Source of the DNA: Sequoia sempervirens
Taxonomy: Eukaryota; Streptophyta; Pinopsida; Cupressales; Cupressaceae
Assembly: GCA_007258455.2 (NCBI GenBank)
Contig: VDFB02000001.1
Location: 18,686,917 to 18,750,916 of the forward strand
Length of the DNA: 64,000 bases
Reading direction: 5' to 3'
Part shown: piece by piece, positions 13,105 through 26,900 of the stretch
How positions within the stretch are numbered: the stretch's first letter is position 1
Layout of the letters: each line of letters starts with the position of its first letter
Program-made: the position numbers and the translations under genes
The notes under the pieces: generated by a model
What the model was told of the DNA's origin: nothing
The model's database searches: none
Seen by the model: the letters and a program-made list of their open reading frames with translations, nothing else

Positions 13105-14112
13105 AAAAATATGTGTACCTAATGTGCAACTACAACACAATCTACAATCATAGTCACCAAAGTTGATCGATGGCCCAAAAAAACTCAAACATGAGCAGTT
13201 TCCTAAATGCAGCTATAACTAAAAAAAAAAAAGAATTTTCATGAAAGGTAATAGAAAATATGTGTATAGAATAGACAACTACAATGTAATCCACAAGCGT
13301 TGTCACCAAATTTGATCAATAGCCCACGAAAACTCAAACACGAGCGGTTTCCTAAATATGGCTATGACTCAACAAAAATGAATGTTTGTAAAAAGCGATT
13401 AAAAATATTTGTATAGAATGCACAACTACAATAGAATCCACAATCATAGTCACCAATGTTGATCGATGGCCCACAAAAATTGAAACTCGAGCGGTTTCCT
13501 AAATACAACTATAACTCAACAAAAAATGAATGTTTGTGAAAAGCAATTAAAAATATGCGTGCATAATGCACATTAACAGTACAATTCACAATTGCAGTCA
13601 CCAAAGTTGATCCATGGCCCACAAAAACTCAAACATCAGTAGTTTCCTAAATGCGGCTATAACTCAACAAAAAATGAAGGTTCGCAAAAGGCGATAGATA
13701 ATAGACATAGAATACACAACTACAATGTAATGCACAAGCGTAGTCACCAAATTTGATCAATGGCCCATGAAATCTAAAACTTGAGCGGTTTCCTAAATGT
13801 AGCTATCACTCAACAAAAAATGAAGGTTCATGAAAGGTGATAGAAAATATGCATACAAAATAGACAACTACAATGCAATTTACAATCGTAATCAGCAAAG
13901 TTGATCGATGGGCCACGAAAACTCAAACATGAGCAATTTGCTAAGTGCATCTATAACTCAATAAAAAATGAAGGTTCACGAAAGGCAATAGAAAATGCGC
14001 ATAGAGAATGCACAACTACAATGTAATCCATAATTGTAGTAAAAAAAGTTGATCGATGGCCCACGACAACTCAAACACGAGTGTTTTACTAAGTGGGGCT
14101 ATAATTCAACAC
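13105..14112 (-). repeat. 148-bp satellite array, - orientation
   Basis: The anchor now reads as its reverse complement, 'gttgatcgatggccca', with 'tgcggctataactcaac'. The orientation switch at about 13100-13110 falls at 'atttaaaaat', bases compatible with either strand of the monomer. The block ends where the 288-bp satellite begins. Confidence 0.93.
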
Positions 14113-14147
14113 TTGTTTCTAGGAAAATTTAAAATATGGGTTTTATA
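14113..14147 (-). repeat. Inverted fragment of the 288-bp unit at block edge
   Basis: The first 35 bp of the block read as the reverse complement of the unit's 'tataaaacccatatttt' region, with the following 'attttcc' and 'aacaa'. From about 14158 the unit continues in forward orientation at 'gatttttcatag'. The left edge of block 1 is therefore a small inversion or fold-back. Confidence 0.75.
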
Positions 14148-17100
14148 CATGTGTGTAGGATTTTTCATAGAAAAATTCAAGAAATTTGCATCTGTTACCT
14201 CTAATGCTTGTGCTTTTCAAAACAATTTATCTTTCTCAAGAACAACTTATTTAAAAAAAAAACAGACGATTTGGGTCTCTTTACAACATGAGCATCTATA
14301 AAACCCATATTTTTTATTTTCCCAGAAAATATTGTTTCATAGATTCTATTTCTGAGGGTTTTTTGCATGTTGATGACAAAATAGTTTTTTGAAAAAAAGA
14401 CTATATGGGTCTACTCAGAACGACATTGTCTACAAAACCCATTTATCAGACTTTTTAAAAAGAGATTCAAAAAATTTGCCTCTATTACCTCTACTACTTC
14501 TACTTCTAAAAAAATATCTTTCTCAAAAATGACTTATTTTTTCAAAAAATGGACGATCTGGGTTTTGTTTAGCACACGAGCACTTATAAAACCCATATTT
14601 TTGATTTTTCCCAAAAAAGTTTTTTTGTAGATTCTATTTTTGTGGGGTTCTTGCATGTTGGTGAAAATTAGTTTTTCAAAAAAAGGACGACCTCGGTTTA
14701 CTTAGAACGACATTCTCTACAAAACCGATTTCTCATATTTTTCATAAAAAGATTAAAAAAAATTGCTTATGTTACTTCTACTGCTTCTACTTCTCAAAAA
14801 AATCTATCTTTTTGAAAAACAACTTATTTTTTCACAAAATGGACGATCTGCGTCTCTTTAGCATATGAGCACCTATAAAACCCATATTTCGATTTTCGAA
14901 AAATAAATAAATTTGTGGATTCTATTTTTGAGGTGTTCTTGCATGTTGGTGAAAAAATAGTTTTTCAAAAATAGGACGATCTGGGTCTATTCAGAATGAC
15001 ATTCTCTACGAAACCCATTTCTCAAATTTTTCATAAAAAGTTTCAAAAAATTTGCCTTTGTTACCTCTACCGCTTCTACTTCTCAAAAAAATCTATGTTT
15101 TTCAAGAACAACTTATTTTGTCAAAGATTGGATGATTAGGGTCTCTTCAACACATGAGTCACCAATAAAACCCATATTTTGATTTTCCCAAACAAAATTG
15201 TTTAGTGGATTCTATTTTTGAGGGGAAATGATGATCTAGATTTACTCAGAATGACACTCTAGAAAACCCATTTCTCATATTTTTCATAAAAAGATTCAAA
15301 AAATTTGTGTTTGTTACCTCTACTGCTTCTACTTTTCAAAAAAATCTATCTTTTTCAAAAAATACTTATTTTTTCAAAATACAGACGATCTAAATCTCTT
15401 CAGCACATAGGCAGCTATAAAACCCATATTTTTTATTTTTCCAAAAAAAATTGTTTCGTAGATTCTATTTTTGAGGGGTTGTTGTATGTTGGTGAAAAAA
15501 TAGTTTTTCAAAAAGAGGACGATATGGGTCTACTCAGAACAACATTCTCTACAAAACCCATTTCTCTGATTTTTCATAAAAATATTCAAAAAATTTCCTC
15601 TGTTACCTCTACTGCTTCTACTTTTCAAAAAAATCTATCTTTTTCAAAAACAACTTTTTTTTAAAAAAAGGATGATGTGGGTCTATTTAGCTCTCGAGTA
15701 CTTATGAAACCCATATTTTCGATTTTCCCAAATAAAATTGTTTCGTAGATTCAATTTTTGAGGGGTTCTTCCATGTTGGTGAAAAATTAGTTTTTCAAAA
15801 AAAGGACAATCTGGGTCTACTCTGAACGACATTCTCTATAAAACCAATTTTCTTAGATTTTTCACAAAAAGATTGAAATTTTTTGTCTCTGTTACCTCTA
15901 CTGCTTCTACTTTTCAAAAACAACTTATTTTTTGAAAACACAAACGATCTGGGTGTCTTGAGCACATGACACCTATAAAACCCATATTTTCGATTTTCCC
16001 AAAAGCAATTGTTTCCTAGATTCTATTTTTGAGGGATTCTTGCAAGTTGGTGAAAAAATTGCTTTTTGAAAACAGAAAAATCTGCGTCTAATCAGAATAA
16101 CATTCTCTACAAAACCCATTTCTGAAATTTTTCAAAAAAAGATTCAAAAAGTTTGCCTTTGTTACCTCTAGTACTACTTATAAAAAAAATCTATACTTTT
16201 CAAGATCAACTTACTTTTTCAAAAAACAGATGATCTCGGTTTGTTGAGCACACGCTCAAGCACCTATAAAACACATTTTCGATTTTCGAAAAAAAAATGT
16301 TTTGTAGATTCTATTTTTTAGGAGTTCTTGCATGTTGGTGGAAAATAAGTTTTTTGAAAAAAGGACAATTGAGGTCTACTCAAAATGACATTCTCTACAA
16401 AACTCATTTTTCATAAAAAAAATTCAAAATTTTTGCCTTTGTTACATCTAATGCTTCTACTTTTCAAAAAAATCTATCTTTTTCAAAAACAAATAAATAA
16501 AATTGACGATCTAGGTCTCTTTAGCACATGGGCACACCTATAAAACCCATATTTTTTATTTTCCCAAAAAAACTTGTTTCGTAGATTCTATTTTTTAGGG
16601 GTTCTTACATGTTGGTGAAAATTATTTTTTCAAAAAAAGGACGTCCTGGGTTTACTTAGAATGACATTGTCTACAAAACCCATTTCTCAGATTTTTCATA
16701 AAAAGATTCAAAAAATTTGCTTATGTTACTTCTATTGCTTCTACTTTTCAAAAAAATCTATCTTTTTGAAAAACAACTTATTTTTTCAAAAAATGGACGA
16801 TCTGTGTCCCTTTAGCATACGAGCACCTATAAAACCTATAATTTTGATTTTGCCAAAAAAGAATTGTTTTGTAGATTCTATTTTTGAGGGGTTCTTGTAT
16901 GTTGGTGAAAAATAGGTTTTTCAAAAAAAATGACAACCCGGATTTACTCAAAATGACATTCTCTACAAAATCCATTTCTCAGATTTTTCATAAAAAGATT
17001 CAAAAAAATTGCCTCTGTTACCTATACTGTTTTTACTTTTCAAAAAAATCCATCTTTATAAAGAACAACTTATGTTTTCAAAAATCAGACAATCTGAATC

Positions 17101-17487
17101 TTTTTAGCATGCAAGCGCCTATAAAATATTTTTGATTTTCCCAAAAAAAATTGTTTCGTAGATTATATTTTTGAGGGGTTCTTGCATGTTGGTGAAAAAT
17201 TAGTTTTTTGAAAAAAAGACGATTTGGGTCTACTCAAAATGACATTCTCTACAAAACCCATTTCTCGGATTTTTCATAAAAAGATTAAATTTTTTTGGCT
17301 ATATTACCTCTATTGCTTCTACTTTTCAAACAATCTATCTTTTTCAAGAACAACGTATTTTTTGAAAAAATGGACGTTCTAGGTCTCTTTAGGACACGAG
17401 CAACTATAAAACCCATATTTTTTATTTTTCCCAAAAAAAATTGTTTCTTAGATTCTATTTTTAAAGGGGTTCTTGCATGTCTGTGAA
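14113..17487 (+). repeat. 288-bp satellite, block 1
   Basis: About 11 to 12 tandem units, measured from successive 'gtagattctatttttgag' anchors: 15461, 15748, 16019, 16307, 16584, 16874, 17161 and 17451, spacing 271 to 290 and mostly 287 to 290. Each unit contains two related halves. One has 'ggacgatctgggtctact' then 'ctacaaaacccatttc'. The other has 'ggacgatctgggtctctt' then 'cctataaaacccatat'. So the unit is an old dimer of about 153 plus 134 bp. It is unrelated by eye to the 148-bp satellite. Long A and T runs make indels common. The reading frame is often open through a unit because 288 is a multiple of 3, but I do not call a gene. Confidence 0.92.
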
Positions 17488-18114
17488 AATATATGTATAG
17501 AATGCACACCTACAATGTAATCGACAATCGTAGTCACCAATGTTTATTGATGGCCCACAAAAACTCAAACACGAGTGATTTCATAAATGGGGCTATAACT
17601 CAACAAAAATAAAGGTTCATGAAAAGCGAGTAAAAATATGCTTACAGAATCCACAACTACCATACAATCTACAATTGTAGTCACCAAAGTTGATTGATGG
17701 CCCACAAAAACTCAAACATGAGTAGTTTCCTAAATGCGTCTATAACTCAAAGAAATATAAAGGTTCGTGAAAAGCGATAAAAAACACATGTATAGAATGC
17801 ACACCTACAATGTAATACACAATCGTAGTCACCAAAGTTTATCAATGGCCCACAAAACCTCAAACAGAGTGATTTCATAAATGCGGCTATAACTCAACGA
17901 AAAATGAAGGTTCGCGAAAGGCGATAGAAAATATTCATATAGAATGCACAACTACAGTGAAATCCACAATTGTAGTTACTAAAGTTGATTGATGGCCCAT
18001 TGAAACTCAAACACGAGTGGTTTCCTAAATGCAGCTATAACTCAGCGAAAAATGAATGTTCTTAAAATGCGATAGGAAATATGCATATAGAATGCACAAC
18101 TATAGTGTAATCCA
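17488..18114 (-). repeat. 148-bp satellite array, - orientation
   Basis: About four monomers. The left edge joins the 288-bp satellite at 'gtgaaaatatatgtatag', where 'gaaaat' fits both repeats. The right edge is an orientation switch at 'taatccacattgtagttg'. Confidence 0.92.
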
Positions 18115-19862
18115 CATTGTAGTTGTCTATTATGTGCGCGTATTTTCCATTGACTTTTGTGAACGTTCATTTTTTGTTGAGTTATAGCCACATTTCAGAA
18201 ACCTTTCGAGTTTGAGTTTTCGGGGGCCATTGATGAACTTTGGTGACTACGCTTGTGGATTACACTGTAGTTGTGCATTCTATACGCATATTTTCTATCG
18301 CTTTTCACGAACATTCATTTTTGTTGAGTTATAGCCGCATTTAGGAAACTGCTGGTGCTAGAGATTTTCTGGGCCATCGATAATTTTTGGTGACTACGAT
18401 TGTGGAATGCAATGTAGTTATTCATTTTGTATGCCTATTTTCTATCGCCTTTTGTGAACCTTCATTTTTTGTTGAGTTATAGCTGCATGTAGGAAACGAC
18501 TTGTATTTGAGTTTTCGTGGGCCATCGATCAACTTTGGTGACTATGATTGTGGATTACAATGTAGTTGTTCATTCTATACATGTATTTTATATCACTTTT
18601 CGCGAACCTTCATTTTTTGTTGAGTTATAGCCACATTTAGGAAATCGTTCATGTTTGAGTTTTTGTGGGCCATCAATCAACTTTAGTGACTACGATTGTG
18701 GGTTGCACTAGAGTTGTGCATTCTATACGCATATTTTTAATTGCCTTTAACGAAACTTCATTTTTTGTTGAGTTATAGCCACATTTAGGAAAAATGCTCA
18801 TGTTTCAGTTTTCGTGGGCCATTGCTCAACTTTGGTGACTACGATTGTGGATTACATTGTAGTTGTACATTCTATATGTGTATTTTCTATCGACTTTCGT
18901 GAACCATCGGTTTTTGTTGAGTTATAACCGCACTTAGCAAACCACTCGTGTTTGAGTTTTCGTGACATTGATTGTGGATTGCAATGTACTTCTCCATTCT
19001 GTCCACGTATTTTCTATTACCTTTTGTGAACCTTAATTTTTTCTTGAGTTATAGCCGCATTTAGGAAATTGCTCGATTTCCAGTTTTCGTGGGCTATCAA
19101 TCAACTTTGGTGACTACCATTATGGATTATATTGTAGTTGTGCATTCTATACGTGTATTTTCTATCACCTTTCATGAAACTTCAGTTTACGTTGAGTTAT
19201 AGCCGCACTTGGGAAATCGCTTGTGTTTGAGTTTTCGTGGGCCATCGATCATTTTTGGTGACTATGATTGTGGATTGCATTGTAGTTTTCCATTCTGTAC
19301 ACGTATTTTCTATCGTCTTTCGAGAACCTTCATTGTTTTTTGAGTTATAGCCGCATTTAGGAAACCGCTCGAGTTTGAGTTTTCATGCGCCTTCGATCAA
19401 GTTTGGTGACTACTATTATGGATTGCATTGTAGTTTTCTAATCTGTACGTGTATTTTATAGCTCCTTTCGTGAACCTTCATTTTTAGTTGAGTGATACCT
19501 ACATTTAGGAAACCGCTCGTGTTTGAGTTTTCATGGGCCATCGATCAACTTTGGTCACTACGATTCTGGATTACACTGTAGTTGTCCATTCTATACATGT
19601 ATTTTCTATCGCATTTAACAAACCTTCAATTTTTTTCAGTTATAGCTGCATTTACGCAAATGTTTGTGTTTGAGTTTTCGTTGGCCATCGATCAACTTTG
19701 GTGACTAGGATTGTGGATTACACTATAGTTGTGCATTCTATATGCATATTTTATATCACCTTTCACGAACCCTCATTTTTCATTGAGTTATAGCCACACT
19801 TAGCAAGCCACTCATGTTTCAATTTTCATGGGCCATCGATAAAATTTGGTTACTACAATTGT
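18115..19862 (+). repeat. 148-bp satellite array, + orientation
   Basis: About 12 monomers in + orientation between two orientation switches (about 18111-18120 and 19859-19865). The second switch sits at 'ttgtggctataactc', where 'tgtgg' belongs to both orientations. Confidence 0.93.
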
Positions 19863-20802
19863 GGCTATAACTCAAGAAAAAATGAATTTTCGTGAAAGGC
19901 GATTAAAAATATGAGTACAAAATGCTTAACTCTAGTACAATCCATAATTGTAGTCACCAAAGTTTATCGATGGCCCACAAAATCTGAAACATGAGCAGTT
20001 TCCTAAATGCGGCTATAACTCTACCAGAACTGAAGATTCATAAAAGGAAATAGAAAGTACACCTACAGAATGGACAACTATAGTGCAATCCACAATTTGT
20101 AGTCACCAAAGTTGATCGATGGCCCACGAAAACACAAACATGAGCGGTTTCCTAAATGCGGCTATAACTCAACAAAAAATGAAGGTTCATGAAAGGTGAT
20201 AGAAAATACATGTATAAATTGGATGACTACAGTGCAATCAACAATCGTAGTCACCAAAGTTGATTGATGGCCCAAGAAAACTCAAATACGACCGGTTTCC
20301 TAAATACGGCTATAACTGAATAAAAAATGAATGTTTGTGAAAATTGATTAAAAATATGCATACAGAATGCTCAACTACAGTACAATCCACAATCATAGTC
20401 ACCAAAGCTGATTGATCGCCCGTGAAAACTCAAACTCGAGTGGTTTCCTAAATGTAGGTAGAACTCAACAAAAAATGAAGGTTTGTGAAAGGCGATAGAA
20501 ATTACGAGTACAAAATAGACAATTACAGTGCATTCCACAATGGTAGTCACCAAGGTTGATCGATGGTTCACAAAAACCCATGCACAAGCGGATTCTTAAG
20601 TGCGGCTATAATTTAACAAAAAAATAAGGTTTACGGAAGGCGATATAAAATACACGTATAGAATGCACAACTACAGTGTAATCCACAATCCTAGTCACCA
20701 AAGTTGATCGATGGCCCACGAAAAACTCAAAGAATAGCGTATTCCTAAATGCATCTATAATTCAACAAAAAATGAAGGTTCGTGAAAGGAAATAGAAAAT
20801 AC
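19863..20802 (-). repeat. 148-bp satellite array, - orientation
   Basis: About six monomers. It ends inside 'aatagaaaatac', where the second 288-bp block begins. Confidence 0.93.
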
Positions 20803-22380
20803 TATTTCGTAGATTCTATTTTTGAGGGTTCTTTACAACATTAGCATCTATAAAACCCATATTTTTTATTTTTCCTGAAAAATATTGTTTCGTAGATTCT
20901 ATTTTTGAGAGGTTCTTGCATGTTGATGAAAAAAAAGTTTTTGCGAAAAAAGAACAATATGGGTCTACTCAGAATGACATTCTCTAACAAACCCATTTCT
21001 TAGATTTTTCACAAATAAGATTCACAAAATTTTCCTCTATTACCTATACTACTTCTACTTTTCAAAAAATCTATCTTTTTCAAGAAAAAATTATTTTTTC
21101 AAAAAATGGACGATTTGCATCTCTTCAGCACACGAGCACCTATAAAACCAATATGTTCAATTTTCCAAAAAAAAATTGTTTCGCAGATTCTATTTTTGAG
21201 GGGTTCTTCCAAGTTGGTAAAAAATAAGTTTTTCGAAAAAATGACGATCTGGGTCTATGCAAAATAACATTCTCTACAAAACCAATTTCTATGATTGTTC
21301 ATAGAAACATTCAAAATTTTTGCCTCTGTTACCTTTACTACTTCTACTCTTCACAAATGTATATCTTTTTCAAGAAAAACTATTTTTTTCAAAAAATGGA
21401 CAATTAGAGTCTCTAGAGCACATGAGCACCTATAAAACCCATATTTCAATTTTCCCAAAAAAAAACTATTTCATAGATTCTATTTTTGAGGAGTTTTTGC
21501 ATGTTGGTGAAAAATTAGTTTTTGAAAATTAGGACGATTTGGATCTACTAAGAACGACATTCTCTACCAAACCTATTTCTCAGATTTTTCATAAAAAGAT
21601 TCAAAAAATTTGCATTTTAACTTACCTCTACTGCTTCTACTTTTTAGAAAAATCTATCTTTTTCAAGAACAAATTATTTTTTCAAAAAATGGACGATCTA
21701 GGTCTCTTTAGCACACGAGCACCTATAAAACCTATATTTTTGATTTTCCAAAAAGAATTGTTTCGTAGATTCTATTTTTGTGGGGTTCTTGCATGTTGGT
21801 GAAAAATTAGTTTTTCGAAAAAAGTACGAACTAAGTCTACTCATAACAACATTCTCTACAAAACCCATTTTTCAGATATTTCATAAAAAGATTCAAAAAT
21901 TTGCGTCTATTACCTCTACTGCTTCTACTTCTCAAAAAAATCTATCTTTTTCAAAAACAACTTATTTTTTCAAAAAACTGACTATCTGGGTCTCTTTAGC
22001 ACACGGGCAGTTATTAAACCCATATTTTTTATTTTCCCCAAAAAAATTGTTTTGTAGATTCTATTTTTGTGGGGCTCTTATATATTGGTGAAAATTATTT
22101 TTTTGAAAAAAGGATGATCTGGGTCTACTCAGAACAACATTCTGTACAAAACTCATTTCGCAGATTTTTCACAAAAAAGATTCAAAAAATTTGGCTTTGT
22201 TACCTCTATTGCTTCTACTTTTTAAAAAAATCTCTTTTCCAAGAACAACTTATATTTTCAAAAAATGAACGATCTGGGTCTATTGAGCACACGAGCACCT
22301 ATAAAACTCATATTTCAATTTTCCCAAAAAAATATTGTTTCATTGATTCTATATTTCAGGGGTTCTTGTATGTTGGTGAA
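20803..22380 (+). repeat. 288-bp satellite, block 2
   Basis: About 5.5 units of the dimeric 288-bp repeat. The left edge enters at 'tatttcgtagattc'. The right edge leaves at 'gttggtgaaaatacgtg'. The octamer 'gaaaatac' of the 148-bp monomer is present at both edges (about 20796-20803 and 22378-22385), so the block sits like an insertion into that site. Confidence 0.92.
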
Positions 22381-23946
22381 AATACGTGTATAGAAGCACA
22401 CCTAGAGTGTAATCCACAATTGTAGTCACCAAAGTTTATCGATGACCCACAAAAATTCAAACACAAATAGTTTCATAAATGCGCTAAAACTCAACAAAAA
22501 ATGAAGGTTCACGAAAGGCTAGAGAAAATACGCATATAGAATGCACAACTACAATGTAATCAACAAATGTAGTTACCAAAGTTGATCAAAGGCCCAAGAA
22601 AATTCAAAATCGAGCAGTTTGGTAAATGGGGCTATAACTAAAAAAAAATAAAGGTTCGCGAAAGTCGATAGAAAATACACGTACACAATGGGCAACTACA
22701 GTGCAATCCACAATCGTAGTCACCAAAGTTGATTGATGGCCCACAAAAACTAAACATGAGCGTTTTCCTAAATGCGACTATAACTCAACAAAAAATGAAG
22801 GCTCACAAAAGGTGATAGAAAATACGCATACAAAATGGACAACTATAGTGCAATCCACATTCGTAGTCATCAAAGTTGATTGATGGTCCACGAAAACTCA
22901 AACACGAGCGGTTTCTTAAATGCTGTTATACCTCAACAAAAAATGAAGGTTTGCGAAAGGCAATAGAAAATACACATATAGATTGCACAACTACAATGTA
23001 ACCTACAAGCGTAGTCACCAAAGTTGATCAATGACCCATGAAAACTCAAACTCGAGTGGTTTCCTAAATGCGGCTATAACTCAACAAAAAATGAAGGTTC
23101 ACGAAAGTGATAGAAAATACACATACAGAATGGACAATTACAGTGCAATCCACAATTGTAGTCACCAAAGTTGATCAATGGCTCACGAAAAACTCAAACA
23201 CGGGCAGTTTCCTAAGTGCAGCTATAACTCAAAGATAAATGAAGGTTCGTGAAAGGTGAAAGAATATACATGTAGAGTGTGCATACGCGTAGAATGCACA
23301 ACTACAGTCTAATCTACAATCGTAGTCATAAAAGTTGATTGATGGCCCATGAAAACTCAAACACGAGTGGTTTCCTAAATGCGGCTATATAACTCAACAA
23401 AAAATGAAGGTTCACGAAAGGTGATAGAAAATATGCGTACATAATGGACAACTACAATGCAATCCACAATCGTAATCACCAAAGTTGATCATTAGCTCAT
23501 GAAAACTCAAACATGAATTGTTTCCTAATTGCGGCTATAACTCAACAAAAAAATGAAAGTTCATGAAAAACAATAGAAAATACACATACAGAATGGACAA
23601 CTACAGTACAATCCACAATCGTAGTTACCAAAGTTGATTGATAACCAACAAAAACTCAAACATAAGCAGTTTCCTAAATGTGGCTATAACTCAACAAAAA
23701 ATGGATGTTCATGAAAGGAAATAGAAAATAAACGTATAGAATCTCAAACATGAGCGGTTGCCGAAATGCGGCTATAACTCAACAAAAAATGAATGCTCAT
23801 GAAAGGCGATAAAAAATACACATACATAATGGACAATTATAGTGTAATCCACAAGCGTAGTCACCAAAGTTGATCAATGGCTCACAAAAAGTCAAACACT
23901 AGTGGTTTCCAAAATGCTACTATAAGTCAACAAAAAATGAAGGTTC
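22381..23946 (-). repeat. 148-bp satellite array, - orientation
   Basis: About ten monomers, with one partial (near 23740) where monomers are joined out of register. It ends at an orientation switch in 'gaaggttcgtgggccatc', where 'ttcgtg' fits both orientations. Confidence 0.93.
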
Positions 23947-26900
23947 GTGGGCCATCGATCGACTTTGGTTACTACACTTGTGGATTACACTATACTTGTG
24001 CATTCTATATTCGTATTTTCTATCACCTTTCGCGAACCTTAATTTTTCATTGAGTTATAACCGCATTTAGGAAACTGCTGAAGTTTGAGTTTTCGTGGGT
24101 CATCGATCAACTTTGGTGACTACGATTGTGGATTGCACTGTAGTTGTTCGTTTTGTACATATATTTTCTATCACCTTTCACAAACCTTCATTTTTTTTTG
24201 AGTTACAGCTGCATTTATAAAACCGCTTGATTTTGAGTTTTCATGGGCAAACGATCTACTTTGGTGACTATGGTTGTCGATTACATTGTATACATGTATT
24301 TTTTGTCCCCTTTGTCAAAACTTCAGTTGTCCTTGAGTTACAGCCACATTCAGCAAACTGCTTGTGTTTGAGTTCTTGTGGGACATCGATCAACGTTGTT
24401 GACTACGATTGGGGATTGCACATTAGTTGTCTATTATGTATTCATGTTTTCTATTGTGTTTCGCGAACCTTCATTTTTTGTTGAGTTATAGCCGCATTTA
24501 GGAAACTGCTAAAGTTTGAGTTTACATGGGCCATCGATCAACTTTGGTGATTAGAATTGTGGATTGCACTGTGGTTTTCCATTCTATACGTGTATTTTCT
24601 ATCGTCTTAACCACTCGTGTTTGAGTTTTTGTGGGCTATCGATCAACTTTGGTAAATACGCCTTTCATGAACCTTTATTTTTCGTTGAGTTATAGCCGTG
24701 TTTAGGAGATCACTTGTGTTTGAGTTTTCGTGGGCCATCCATTAGCTTTCGTGACTACGATTGTGGATTGCACTATTGTTTTTCCATTCTATATGCTTAT
24801 TCTCTAATGCCTTTCCCAAACCTTCCTTTTTTTTTAGTTATAGTTGTGTTTAGGAAACCGCTTGTGTTTGAGGTTTCATGGGCCATCGATTAACATTGGT
24901 GATTATTCTTGTGGATTACACTATAGTTTTGCATTCTATATGCGTATTTTCTATTACCTTTCTCGAACCTTCATTTTTTGTTGAGTTATAGCTGCATTTA
25001 GGAAAATGTTTGGGTTTGAATTTTTGTGCGCTATCGATCAATTTTGGTGACTACGATTATTGATTACGCTGTAGTTGTGCATCTATACGCATATTTTCAA
25101 TCATCTTTCACGGACCTTCATTTTTCGTTGAGTTATAGGTGCACTTAGGAAACCGCTGGTGTTTGAGTTTTCATGGGCCATCAATCAAGTTTGGTGACTA
25201 CGCTTGTGGATTACACTGTAGTTGTGCATTCTATACACGTATTTTCTATCGCCTTTCATGAACCTTCATTTTTCATTGATTTATAGTCACACTAAAGGAA
25301 ACCGATCATGTTTGAGTTTTCGTGGGCCATTGATATTTTTTGGTGACTACGATATTCGCATTGTAGTTGTCCATTCTGTACGTTTATTTTCTATCGGCTT
25401 TTACGAACCTTCACTTTTTGTTGAGTTACACTGCATTAAGGAAACAACTCGTATTTGAGTTTTCGTGGGCCATCGATCAACTTTGGTGACTACGATTGTG
25501 GATTACACTTTAATTGTGCATTCTATACATGTATTTCTATCACCTTTCGTGAACCTTAATTTTTCAATCAGTTATAGCTGCATTTAGGAAACCGCTCGTC
25601 TTTGAGTTTTTGTGGGCCATCAATCAACTTTGGTGACTACAATTTCAGGTTACATTGTAGTTGTGCATTCTATACGCGTATTTTCTATCGCCTTTTGTGA
25701 ACCATCATTTTTCCTTGAGTTATAGCCACACTAAAGGAAACCGGTCGTGTTTGAGTTTTTGTGGGCCATCGATCAACTTTGATGAGTACAATTGTGGATT
25801 GCGCTGTAGTTCTCCATTTTGAATGCATAATTTCTTTCGTGTTTCATTAACCTTCTTATCGCTCAAGTTTGACTTTTCATGGGCCATCAATCAACTTTTG
25901 TGACTATGCTTGTGGATTACACTATAGTTGTACATTCTATACATGTATTTTTTATCGCCTTTCAAGAACCTTCATTTTTCGTTTAGTTATAGCCGCATTT
26001 AGGAAACTTCGAAAGTTTGAGTTTTCGTGTGTCATCGATCATCTTTGGTGACTACGATTGGATTGGGCTTTACTTGTTCATTTTGGACGTGTATTTTCTA
26101 TTGCCTCTCACAAATCTTCATCATTTGTTGAGTTATAGCCGCATTTAAGAAATTGCTTGATTTTGAGTTTTCGTGGGCCATCGATCAGCTTTGGTGACTA
26201 TGCTTGTGGATTACATTGTAGTTGTGCATTCTATATGTGTATTTTCTATCGCGTTTTGCAAATCTTCATTTTTCGTTTATTTATAGCCCCACTAAAGGAA
26301 ACCGCTCGTGTTTGAGTTTTCGTGGGCCATTGATCAACTTTGGTGACCATGATTTTTGATTGCATTGTAGTTGTCCATTCTGTACGCGTATTTTCTATCG
26401 CCTTCCACAAACCATCATTTTTTGTTGAGTTACAGCGCATGTAGCAGATCGCTCGAGTTTACGTTTTCATGGGCCATCGATCAACTTTGGTGACTATGAT
26501 TGTGGATTGCACTGTAGTTGTAAATTATATAAGGGTAGTTTTTGTCCCCTTTCACAAAACTTCATTTTTCATTGAGTTATAGCCGCATTTAGCAAACTGC
26601 TCATGTTTTAGTTTTTGTGGGCCATCGATCAACTTTGATCACTACTATTGTGGATTGAACTGTAGTTGTCCATTATGTATGCATATTTTCTATCATTGTT
26701 CACAAACCTTCATTTCTTGTTGAGTTACAGCCACATTTGGGAGATCGCTCAAGTTTGAGTTTTTGTGGGTCATCGATCAACTTTGGTGACTATGCTTGTG
26801 GATTACACTGTATTTGTATATTCTATAAGCGTATTTTCTATCGCCTTTTACGAACCTTCATTTTTTTTTGTGTTATAGCCGCATTTAGAAAACCACTCAT

